Shown here piece by piece: positions 1-6,414 of a stretch of 13,564 nt of DNA (position 1 is the stretch's first letter; each line of letters begins with the position of its first letter). The stretch is from assembly GCA_030642465.1 (NCBI GenBank), contig DAOWNS010000023.1, positions 1-13,564 on the forward strand. The letters run 5' to 3'. The DNA comes from Candidatus Thorarchaeota archaeon (GTDB lineage: Archaea > Asgardarchaeota > Thorarchaeia > Thorarchaeales > Thorarchaeaceae). The position numbers were made by a program, and so were the translations under genes. The notes below the pieces were generated by a model that did not search any database, was not told the DNA's origin, and saw nothing but the letters and a program-made list of their open reading frames with translations.

Positions 1-369
1 AGAAGTGGTGCCGCTGTCGTGCGGGGTTCCAGCAACTTCAGCACCCATGTCGACAAGAAAGCCTTGAACCACTGAAACTACAACTATCACTTTTCCATGT
101 GTGCTACCAGTGAATAGCTCAACTAATCCCTTCAGAAGCCCCCCCATCGTGCCCGTTCCACGCTTGGCAACAATTGCTCGAATGAGAATCAACCAGAAGA
201 CGTGAAGGCCCGCCATAAACTGACCGGCCCCAAAGGGTACTCCAAGGCTTAGATTGATTAAATTTCCCAAGTAGCCAACGAACGTGCTAAGTGAGCCACC
301 TAAAGAGCCCAAAATGGCTACTGTGACGATATTCCGGGTTGAAATGGAGGAGTTCTGCTCGCTACTCAA
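1..369 (-). CDS. ECF transporter S component, YkoE-like (C-terminus beyond the window)
   Basis: Partial gene; 123 codons are visible and the rest lies left of base 1. The product reads as a polytopic membrane protein with the YkoE-family signature: IVTVAILGSLGG, STFVGYLGNLIN, VPFGAGQFMAGLHVFW and GLVELFTGSTHG. In the family, YkoE proteins are substrate-binding membrane subunits of energy-coupling-factor importers linked to thiamine or its hydroxymethylpyrimidine precursor; the ATPase and T subunits would be expected just beyond the left edge. I chose the TTG at 369-367 because an in-frame stop lies just upstream, a GAGGTGG Shine-Dalgarno sits 7 bases before it, and no ATG precedes the first membrane segment. 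The TTG overlaps the stop of the upstream phosphoesterase gene (TTGA), suggesting translational coupling. The family call is fairly sure; the substrate is inferred. Confidence 0.75.
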   Translation of the reverse strand, partial: MSSEQNSSISTRNIVTVAILGSLGGSLSTFVGYLGNLINLSLGVPFGAGQFMAGLHVFWLILIRAIVAKRGTGTMGGLLKGLVELFTGSTHGKVIVVVSVVQGFLVDMGAEVAGTPHDSGTTS

Positions 370-1925
370 CCCGAAACCACCTCGATTGTTTCAACGTATC
401 TCACCCATCGGGAACCTGCAGAGGGATAGACGAACCAACCCATGCCGGGTGCCGATGTCATTTGGCAATCGTTGTTACTGTAGCCTCCGTCGGATGGCAT
501 CATCGTCAATCTCATGCCGTTAGACCATTCTGGAACCAGCGACCCATTGAACTCAAAGGCAAGGATCATATCGCCTTGAATCGACTGCCATGAAGCATTA
601 GGATAGACATTCCAGTAGCTGAAGTATTGTTCGTAGCCATCGCTAGAAGACACTCTTAGACGATTCGAAACGGTCATTCCACCAACTAGGTCAAGTAGGT
701 CCGAAAGTTGGACTCCGCGGTAGGTGCCTTGGCCTCGCCAGTTACCGTATTGATTTTGGAATGATGAATAGCCCTCGGTAATGGGCATAGCCAGTAAGTC
801 ATCTAGGTTTAGTGTAACATCCTCGTCAATGCCTCTTACAAGAATCATGTTTCGCTCTATTGATGGTGAATCAAGAGTCACTGTTTCGATTGTCTGCAAT
901 GACCCGACGATTGTGACTTTCACATAATGGTAGATGCCACCATCTTCAGGGGCAGCATAGAGACTGGCTCCAGCGCCGCCAGTAATGACATAGCGAACAC
1001 CCTCAACGACGCTGTTGTTGAACAAGTGGATGTGTCCAGTGAAGACTGTATCAACTCCACTATCTTCAAAGAGGTCCATGATTCGTTCAGCGGTTGTAAG
1101 ATTAATCATCGAATGACTGCTTTCCGACCGGGGGTCGAATGGAGGAATATGTGTAAACACGTATTTCCGTTCTGCTCTGGAATCGGTGAGATCCGTAGTC
1201 AACCATTGGATTTCCTCTTCGGAAACATCGCCAGTTGAAGTGTTGAAGACTGCGAAGTGGGCTGGACCGAAGTCAAAACTATATGTCGATGGGCCAAAGT
1301 GCTGAAGATACCGTTCACCCCCATCCAGACGAATATCGTGATTTCCAGCTGTTGTGAACACAGGAACATTGCAGTCGTTCAGCGCATCCACGACATCTAG
1401 ATACTGGGTTTCTTGGCCGAAAGGAGTGAGGTCACCGCAATGGAACACGAAATCCGGTCGATTCTCATTTGCAGCAGTCACAACCTGCTCAATGCCCCCC
1501 TGATAGCCTTGTGAATCGCCCAAGACATAGAAGCTGATAGTGTCCTCTGCATAGGGTACTCGTATCTGAACTAGAGCGACATCGTCGCTGGTGCTCACAT
1601 CAAGTACTTCAAAGGAGGCCCCGTTAGATATTGTTGCAACATCTGCCCCGGAGATGATCTCTGCCCTAGTCACATCTATGTTGGTGATGTTGATAACAAA
1701 GCTGCCCACACCAATGTCGTTTTCCCATACCAGAGTTATATTTACATTTAGTCCCATTGCCCTAACAGTAACCAACTCAGAATCCTGTGAAGTGATGTAT
1801 CCGCCCTCTACAAGAACTACTGGATTGTTCCTTGCACTTTGAAACGCGAAAAGAAAAATCGCAGCACCACTGGCTACAAGGATTAACACCAATGCAGCCA
1901 ATGCTTTCACCTGCGGTTTCATCAT
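366..1925 (-). CDS. Membrane-anchored metallophosphoesterase with C-terminal sulfite-oxidase-like (molybdopterin-type) domain
   Basis: 519 aa from ATG 1925. An upstream in-frame ATG at 1982 is less likely because a TATA-like element (1988-1996) would place transcription start near 1965. Layout: N-terminal membrane anchor or signal (residues 7-28), a beta-rich linker (about 35-125), and a calcineurin-like phosphoesterase core with GDSQG (136-140), CGDLTPFG (163-170), GNHD (194-197), FTHIPPF (257-263) and GHIH (297-300). These supply the metal-ligand Asp, Asn and His residues, so a two-metal hydrolase is likely; the first motif has Gln where many members have His. Residues about 356-519 (GTYRGVQLSDLLDLVGG, SSSDGY, LAFEFNGSLVP, SRWVRYVETIEVV) read like the sulfite-oxidase Mo-cofactor fold, but I see no clear Mo-ligating Cys. 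The protein is probably extracytoplasmic. The substrate is unknown, and the tie to the coupled transporter gene is inference. Confidence 0.85.
   Translation of the reverse strand: MMKPQVKALAALVLILVASGAAIFLFAFQSARNNPVVLVEGGYITSQDSELVTVRAMGLNVNITLVWENDIGVGSFVINITNIDVTRAEIISGADVATISNGASFEVLDVSTSDDVALVQIRVPYAEDTISFYVLGDSQGYQGGIEQVVTAANENRPDFVFHCGDLTPFGQETQYLDVVDALNDCNVPVFTTAGNHDIRLDGGERYLQHFGPSTYSFDFGPAHFAVFNTSTGDVSEEEIQWLTTDLTDSRAERKYVFTHIPPFDPRSESSHSMINLTTAERIMDLFEDSGVDTVFTGHIHLFNNSVVEGVRYVITGGAGASLYAAPEDGGIYHYVKVTIVGSLQTIETVTLDSPSIERNMILVRGIDEDVTLNLDDLLAMPITEGYSSFQNQYGNWRGQGTYRGVQLSDLLDLVGGMTVSNRLRVSSSDGYEQYFSYWNVYPNASWQSIQGDMILAFEFNGSLVPEWSNGMRLTMMPSDGGYSNNDCQMTSAPGMGWFVYPSAGSRWVRYVETIEVVSG
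377..383 (-). promoter_or_regulatory. Ribosome binding site deciding the TTG start of the YkoE-like gene
   Basis: GAGGTGG on the minus strand lies inside the last codons of the upstream phosphoesterase gene, 7 bases before TTG at 369. It is the main evidence for that non-ATG start. Confidence 0.5.
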
Positions 1926-1987
1926 GACACGCCTACACGACCAGGATAGTGGAGTGATATGTTTGGTCGTGCATATCAGCAAAGCAT

Positions 1988-1996
1988 CATAATATG
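1988..1996 (-). promoter_or_regulatory. TATA-like element for the phosphoesterase/transporter pair
   Basis: CATATTATG on the minus strand sits in the 113-base gap between the kinase gene and the phosphoesterase gene. It would give a start of transcription near 1965 and a leader of about 40 bases before ATG 1925. Judged by composition and spacing only. Confidence 0.35.
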
Positions 1997-2038
1997 AACG
2001 TTTGGGGATGGCATTTCTTTGAGATGAGTGTCCTTGAA

Positions 2039-2818
2039 CTAATCGATAGGAATCCCACTCTTTTCGACTAGGTTTGCAAGTGCTAGAATGTCATCGTCCT
2101 TGCGCCAATATGCTGTGCGTTTCAGGGTTTCCGAAATAGTTGTAATGAACAGGCCATCAATGTTCTTGTTCCGTTCCTCGCCACACAAGGAAAGGTATTC
2201 TTCAAGGAAATGCCATACCAGTTTCCTCTTTCGGGAATCGAAAACTGGCTTCGTGTCGAGTAGACTTGCGCTGGCCCCGCCAATATCAAGAATCCAGTGG
2301 CCTAATGTTGTTTCTTCAAAATCTAAGCCAACAAGTGCATTTTCAGCACAGATGAAGTTGCGTAGACGGGGATCGCCCTTTATCATATCGCGGATGGAAT
2401 GATAATTGTAATACCACTTAGCTAGGTCATTTATCAGGGCGGGTTCGAACGTTCTGTTGATTCGCTCAGTTAGAGGTTCTCCGGAAATGTAATCCATGAG
2501 AATGACTCCATCGTCAGCGTCAACTACTCTGGGTACAGCAAGTCCATTCTCATGACTCAGTTTCAGTGCCATCAAGTCGGTTTTGAAATACTCTGTGACG
2601 AACATCTTGGCCACGAGATCTGGCATACCAGAATCTGAGTCCATGCCTATGTGAAGGACCACATTCTTCTTACTCTTGAAGCGTTGAATCAGCCGAACCT
2701 TAACATCTGGACCAAAGTTCTGCGTGAGAAGATTCTCAAGAGCTCGCGCTCTTGCAGGGTTCAGTTTGATGCCGTCAACTCCGGTAAGATTGTTACCAAG
2801 TTCCTTCACAATGTCCAT
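2039..2818 (-). CDS. Protein-kinase-fold phosphotransferase (APH/Bud32-like), substrate unknown
   Basis: 259 aa from ATG 2818. The order of motifs is that of an atypical small kinase. A possible ATP-binding lysine lies in the VAKMF strand. GVILMDYISGEPLTERI looks like the hinge. KGDPRLRNFI looks like the catalytic loop of aminoglycoside/choline-type phosphotransferases (Asp as base, Asn for metal). VGLDFEETTLGHW supplies the metal-binding Asp in place of DFG. The first His of the classic HGD motif is Lys here. There is no membrane segment, so it is probably cytosolic. A Bud32 identity is unlikely: the protein is longer than Bud32 and lacks a recognisable Bud32 C-terminal tail. It is transcribed away from the DUF6485 gene and in the same direction as the phosphoesterase gene 113 bases downstream. 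Fold call fairly sure; role unknown. Confidence 0.65.
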   Translation of the reverse strand: MDIVKELGNNLTGVDGIKLNPARARALENLLTQNFGPDVKVRLIQRFKSKKNVVLHIGMDSDSGMPDLVAKMFVTEYFKTDLMALKLSHENGLAVPRVVDADDGVILMDYISGEPLTERINRTFEPALINDLAKWYYNYHSIRDMIKGDPRLRNFICAENALVGLDFEETTLGHWILDIGGASASLLDTKPVFDSRKRKLVWHFLEEYLSLCGEERNKNIDGLFITTISETLKRTAYWRKDDDILALANLVEKSGIPID

Positions 2819-2866
2819 GACGATAGCAAATTGGCTGTTCCGGTCTATTAGCCTATCGACTAGACC

Positions 2867-2881
2867 AATTATGTTTTAACC
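2867..2881. promoter_or_regulatory. Shared AT-rich promoter element between divergent kinase and DUF6485 genes
   Basis: AATTATGTTTTAACC contains TTTTAA (TTAAAA on the other strand). Read rightwards it would start transcription near 2903, just before ATG 2912; read leftwards, near 2850, before ATG 2818. It is the only clear TATA-like stretch in the intergenic region, so it may serve one or both directions. Confidence 0.4.
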
Positions 2882-2911
2882 GGCTTGCCCAAGGCACCGA
2901 CGGGCTTTGAG

Positions 2912-3130
2912 ATGACAGGCAGAATCTGCAATGTTGAGAGAAACAAAGAGCGGTGTGGTTGCACCTATCCCGGATGCTCGAAAAAGGGAATCTGTTGTGA
3001 GTGCATTGAGTCTCATTGGGCCCACCGTGAATTACCAGGATGCCTCTTTCCGCCTGAAGCCGAGAAAACCTTCGACAGGTCTCTTGAGTACTTCCTTGAA
3101 GTTTGGACCAAGAAGCTTGGCAAAAATTAG
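2912..3130 (+). CDS. Small cysteine-rich DUF6485-family protein
   Basis: 72 aa from ATG 2912; an in-frame TTG at 2885 would add nine residues but lies before the predicted transcription start. It carries a dense Cys/His pattern: C6, C15-x-C17, C22, C28-C29-x-C31, H35, H38 and C44, in the contexts CGCTYPGC, GICCECI and LPGCLFP, followed by an amphipathic helix (residues 49-68). This matches my recollection of DUF6485, a family of short proteins in bacteria and archaea with no assigned function. The cysteines suggest zinc or another metal. It is the only plus-strand gene in the left half of the window, divergent from the kinase gene. Family call fairly sure; function unknown. Confidence 0.8.
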   Translation: MTGRICNVERNKERCGCTYPGCSKKGICCECIESHWAHRELPGCLFPPEAEKTFDRSLEYFLEVWTKKLGKN

Positions 3131-3133
3131 GTG

Positions 3134-3170
3134 TGGCGGGCGCGCCAGTATCCAAGGGTCTAGACTAGGG
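3134..3170 (-). pseudogene. Internally deleted tRNA-Arg remnant (37 nt)
   Basis: Reading the plus strand, 3134-3148 (TGGCGGGCGCGCCAG) is identical to 4726-4740, the CCA, discriminator, acceptor 3' strand and part of the T stem of tRNA-Arg(TCG). It continues directly into TATCCA plus a segment ending CTAGACTA, matching the D arm of the same tRNA (4781-4796) with one mismatch and a 3-base insertion. About 40 bases covering the D-stem 3' half, anticodon arm, variable loop and T loop are missing. Order and orientation match the intact gene. It cannot make a cloverleaf. A CTAATAG stretch at 3194-3200, upstream on the minus strand, could be a remnant promoter. It lies 3 bases after the DUF6485 stop codon. 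Confidence 0.6.
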
Positions 3171-3245
3171 ATGACTGTACCTTTGATTTTCGTCTATTAG
3201 GGGCTGCTGATATTCAGTATGCCAACCTTTTGTTACACAATCCTA

Positions 3246-4487
3246 CTATTGAGTCCGCAGGGATGCTTGAATTGATTCAGCTTTTCTCCTTTTCAGATAT
3301 CTCTCAAGCAATTGAAGTAATGCAATTTCACCAAAGGCAACCAGAATGACACATGCCACAGTGCTGCTTGGAATAACCCAACCTCCCCCCAGTGGCTTTC
3401 GAATCACGTACCCCGCCCCTACCAACCTTCTACCGGATTGATTGCCTGTTCTTGTACGGTATATGTTCCCATCCCGTCCAACAGCCCAGCCATGTGTTTC
3501 ATTGATGAAGTCTACAGCGTGTAGACTAATCCAGCGCGGGGGTAGCTCTTGTTCATACCAGTTCAATCCCCCATCTGGAGTATAAACGACACCCGTAACA
3601 GACCCCACCATCCAACCCTGTTTAGGGTTGATGAATTCTAGATCCATATAGTGCGAAGGTGTCAAATGTGAATAGGATGCTCTACTGGGTGGATGCCTTT
3701 CAATCCAGTATTGTCCATCTATCATGTGTGAAAAGTACCAGCTAGAGTAGCAAGCCCATCCCTCAGTTTCGCTCACTATTGCAAGACCAAAGGCTGTTTT
3801 GTTGGATTGCTGAGTCCAAGTCTGTCCCCCATCCTGACTGTGGTATATTCCATCAAGACCTCCCGCCCACATCAGTTGTTCTCCCACAAAACGAATCTGG
3901 AAGAGCGATGCATCAAAGGACCAAGATTCGACAAGCCTCCAGATGTGTCCTCCATCTACAGTATAGAGAAGTTCCCTGTTTCTACTTGTCCAACCATGCG
4001 TGGAGTTCTTGAATGCTACAGTGCGATAGGACCCAAGTGCTGCATTGTCCATATACCATGTTCTACCACCATCTGAAGTGTTCAGGAGTCCTCTGCTTGT
4101 AGCAATCCATACTGTATCAGAATCAACAATCTCGATGAATCTAGGACGAATACTCCAGTTCGAATAGGACAGGGTCCACGTATCTCCTCCATCTTTGGTT
4201 TGCAGCACAACTCCCCAGCCACCTTTCTCCCCTATCCCCGTGCCAATTGCTCCCTTTCCAGTTGCCCACCCATGTGATGAATTAAGGAAAGCAACATCGA
4301 AGAGACCTTCGCCTGTGTCGCGCCACGGATTTTCCAGTTCCTCCCAGATTGCCACTGGTTCTCTAACGTAGGTTTCCAGAGAAACGGTCAGGCTAATTGT
4401 CCCGACAATAGAGCATAGAAGAATGATTGAATATACTAGGACTTTCAACCACCTTGCGTGTTTCACTGAATACGGAACCGCAATCAA
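3246..4487 (-). CDS. YCF48/Asp-box (BNR-like) beta-propeller protein with N- and C-terminal membrane segments
   Basis: 413 aa. The start is TTG 4487 with GAAGGGAAAG upstream; an in-frame GTG eight codons in is an alternative. An N-terminal hydrophobic segment (about 14-36) is followed by repeats carrying the Asp-box pattern (KDGGDTW, SDGGRTW, VDGGHIW, QDGGQTW, PDGGLNW), each preceded by a strand often ending in HGWA/T or EGWA. This is the layout of YCF48/photosystem-stability-factor-like and exo-sialidase-like propellers; no sialidase catalytic residues were identified. A C-terminal hydrophobic helix (about 366-392) is followed by KRRK, so the propeller is probably outside the cell, tethered at both ends. 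A possible promoter (GAATTATTAGC, 4527-4537) lies about 45 bases upstream; the rest of the gap to the tRNA at 4726 shows no gene. Ligand unknown. Confidence 0.8.
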   Translation of the reverse strand: MIAVPYSVKHARWLKVLVYSIILLCSIVGTISLTVSLETYVREPVAIWEELENPWRDTGEGLFDVAFLNSSHGWATGKGAIGTGIGEKGGWGVVLQTKDGGDTWTLSYSNWSIRPRFIEIVDSDTVWIATSRGLLNTSDGGRTWYMDNAALGSYRTVAFKNSTHGWTSRNRELLYTVDGGHIWRLVESWSFDASLFQIRFVGEQLMWAGGLDGIYHSQDGGQTWTQQSNKTAFGLAIVSETEGWACYSSWYFSHMIDGQYWIERHPPSRASYSHLTPSHYMDLEFINPKQGWMVGSVTGVVYTPDGGLNWYEQELPPRWISLHAVDFINETHGWAVGRDGNIYRTRTGNQSGRRLVGAGYVIRKPLGGGWVIPSSTVACVILVAFGEIALLQLLERYLKRRKAESIQASLRTQ

Positions 4488-4728
4488 TGGTTTACTTTCC
4501 CTTCAACCGTGATTTGTACCCCGTTGCTAATAATTCGTCCGAAGAAAGCAGCTTTGTGGAAAAAGCCCGTTAGTTTGCACTCGATGGGATTGATTCAACA
4601 TCACTTTTCTTCTGAGATGTATAAAATGCAACATCGAAGAGATGGAATTCTGGTTTTTTTCTGTCATTTGACTTATTCCACAGGACTCCATTGATGGTTG
4701 GAAGAGGAGGGGGTGAAAATGAGAATGG

Positions 4729-4803
4729 CGGGCGCGCCAGGATTTGAACCTGGGACGCCCAGCTTCGAAGGCTGGTGCCCTATCCAGACTAGACTACGCG
4801 CCC
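4729..4803 (-). tRNA. tRNA-Arg (anticodon TCG)
   Basis: The minus strand folds as a 75-nt cloverleaf: acceptor GGGCGCG pairs with CGCGCCC, the anticodon stem CCAGC/GCTGG encloses loop CTTCGAA (anticodon TCG, reading CGN codons), and the T stem CCAGG/CCTGG encloses TTCAAAT. The discriminator is G at 4729, and CCA is encoded at 4728-4726. There is no intron. The T-arm motif and GG in the D loop are present. A TATA-like CTTAAG lies 31-36 bases upstream. Confidence 0.96.
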
Positions 4804-4831
4804 TGAATTCACTCTAGCTTTGTTTGAACGA

Positions 4832-4840
4832 CTCTTAAGG
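4832..4840 (-). promoter_or_regulatory. TATA-like box of tRNA-Arg(TCG)
   Basis: CCTTAAGAG on the minus strand lies about 30-37 bases before the mature 5' end, the same distance as the CTTTAA-type boxes of the other two tRNA genes in the window. Confidence 0.5.
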
Positions 4841-4860
4841 ACTTCTATGCTGCAGTGTGG

Positions 4861-5462
4861 TTAGCGATGCACAAGCTCCAGCTCGTCGATTGAGAGTGAT
4901 CCTCTGGCTTCGTATACTCTCCTTACTACTCGAAGTGCATCAAAAGTGATCCATTTGCTTGGAGTTCCTTTCCAGACTCCCAATGGCTTTCCTAATTCTG
5001 TTTGCTGAGTATCTTGGAAACCGTTGTCCGAAACTTGCACAATCCTAGACATCAATGTCCTTGACTGATGTTCGGTTCCTGATTCATTGAGGTCTGCTCT
5101 GCAAATCCTACTGAATCTGCGATTAGTCTTACGTCCTCTCCACAGGCGTTTTCTGTCTCCGTCCAACTGGCGGCGACCGAATTACATGGAGGCCTAACAA
5201 TCTGCATTGAACATCCACACCACTGAGTCCTGAGCGGTACGTTATAACCACCTACAAAATGTCCAAAGGATTGTACAAGTTCTTGGCAGCTGTTGCATAC
5301 CCTACTATCCTCCATGATTGCATTTCTTGCCTTCAAAACTTCGGGGTCATCATCAGCATAATCGAGATGGTCCTTCAAAGTGAAGAAACGAACTGATGGA
5401 TTGTTGGATTCCAAGAGCCACTCAATTGGATGTTACTTCAAAACAGAGAGCCATTCACTCAT
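4861..5462 (-). pseudogene. Decayed prenyltransferase/squalene-cyclase-like repeat protein gene
   Basis: The likely original start is ATG 5462, 31 bases after the LRR gene, preceded by GAAGGAAGAAG. It reads MSEWLSVLK, then an in-frame TAA (5433-5435), then HPIEWLLESNNPSVRFFTL and a segment with DDPEV and ARNAIM. That is the N-terminal pattern I recall from alpha/alpha-toroid prenyltransferase-like proteins (WLLE..NPSVR..TL.D...DDPEV..AR..IM). The reading then drifts and stops at 5052. Another frame carries the family-like C-terminal end, GTPSKWITFDALRVVRR, finishing at 4861. Intact relatives are roughly 300 aa; here the interior is mostly gone. Residual open stretches of 120 codons (5052-5414, TTG start) and 63 codons (4861-5052) remain and overlap as TGATG. 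I read this as a nonsense mutation plus deletion or frameshift; a sequencing error alone would not explain the missing middle. Confidence 0.55.
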
Positions 5463-5493
5463 TGTGTGCTTCTTCCTTCGGGTGATTCCAGCA

Positions 5494-6402
5494 TCAGACC
5501 GGGATTTGCAGCATCCGGTTTAGTTCTTCAAGCGGATTGCCGTAAAGATGAATTTCCTTCATTTGAGAGTATTGGGACAAGGGTTTCAAATCAATACTTC
5601 GTAGCTCGTTGTAAGCTAGATTGAGCCCTCTCAGAGTTTCTATCTCTCCGATTGGCTCGAGAATAATCTCCTGCAATTTATTCTTGAATAGAATCAGAGA
5701 GTAGAACTTGACACACCCTTGGAGTGATGTCAGATCTATCTCGGACAACTGGTTATCACTGAGGTTCAATGTAATCAAATTGCGGCAGGATTTGAGAGGT
5801 GTTAGGTCGATAGACTTGAGTTGGTTCTTGTTGATTGAGAGCATTTGCAGGTTCCAACATGAGGCCAAAGGTGCGAGGTCCACCTGTGACAGATTGTTGA
5901 AGGCCAATGAAAGTTGCTGCATTTCAGTGCATTGCGTCAAGAATGAAAGGTCTACCTTTTTCAGTCCAATATTGGTGAGTCTAAGTGTCTTCAGGCCAGT
6001 ACAATGTTGAAGAGGTGCAAAGTTTAGCTCTGCTAGAGGATTGTATGATAGTGATAGTTTTTTGAGATTCTTGAGCCTGCTTAGCGGGTTGAGGTCTATT
6101 CCTGTTAATGCATTATGACTGAGATCTAAGGATTCAAGTTGATTGCACTGACTGAGGGGACCTAGATCAATTTTCTCCAAATGATTTCGGGAGAGATTCA
6201 GTGATTCCAATGTCGAAAACTCATGAAATATCGACAAATCTATGGAAACTATGCCCATTTCTGATAGATTGACCCCAGTTTCGCCTTTGCTGAAAGACAC
6301 CTGGTTGCTTTCCCCATTATTAGTCCGAAACTCGACAAGAACATTGCTCAAGAGCTCAGCACTTTCCCTACATTTTTTGAACATTTTAGGTAGTTTCTCC
6401 AC
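5494..6402 (-). CDS. Leucine-rich repeat protein
   Basis: 302 aa from GTG 6402; ATG 6384 (six codons in) is an equally possible start. After about 45 non-repeat residues come roughly ten tandem 24-residue repeats of the form LxxLxLSxNxLxxIDLxPLxxCxx, for example LESLNLSRNHLEKIDLGPLS and LITLNLSDNQLSEIDLTSLQ. Position 15 is nearly always Asp and a Cys recurs near position 22, giving a polar and a Cys ladder along the solenoid. The last repeat (MKEIHLYGNPLEELNRML) acts as the cap. No signal peptide or membrane segment is seen, so it is probably a cytosolic protein-binding scaffold. The gene begins 12 bases after mtnA, so it is likely cotranscribed. The partner is not predictable from sequence. 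Confidence 0.9.
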   Translation of the reverse strand: MEKLPKMFKKCRESAELLSNVLVEFRTNNGESNQVSFSKGETGVNLSEMGIVSIDLSIFHEFSTLESLNLSRNHLEKIDLGPLSQCNQLESLDLSHNALTGIDLNPLSRLKNLKKLSLSYNPLAELNFAPLQHCTGLKTLRLTNIGLKKVDLSFLTQCTEMQQLSLAFNNLSQVDLAPLASCWNLQMLSINKNQLKSIDLTPLKSCRNLITLNLSDNQLSEIDLTSLQGCVKFYSLILFKNKLQEIILEPIGEIETLRGLNLAYNELRSIDLKPLSQYSQMKEIHLYGNPLEELNRMLQIPV

Positions 6403-6414
6403 GGGAACCTACGT

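Noticed and set aside
4509..4694. 61-codon plus-strand ORF between the YCF48-like gene and tRNA-Arg
   Set aside because: Non-ATG start, no protein-like pattern, and it overlies the likely promoter of the minus-strand gene.
4861..5414. Two short overlapping genes (120 and 63 codons, TGATG junction) as a real coupled pair
   Set aside because: Both pieces resemble ends of one known larger family, and a better upstream ATG is cut off by an in-frame TAA, so decay of a single gene explains them better.
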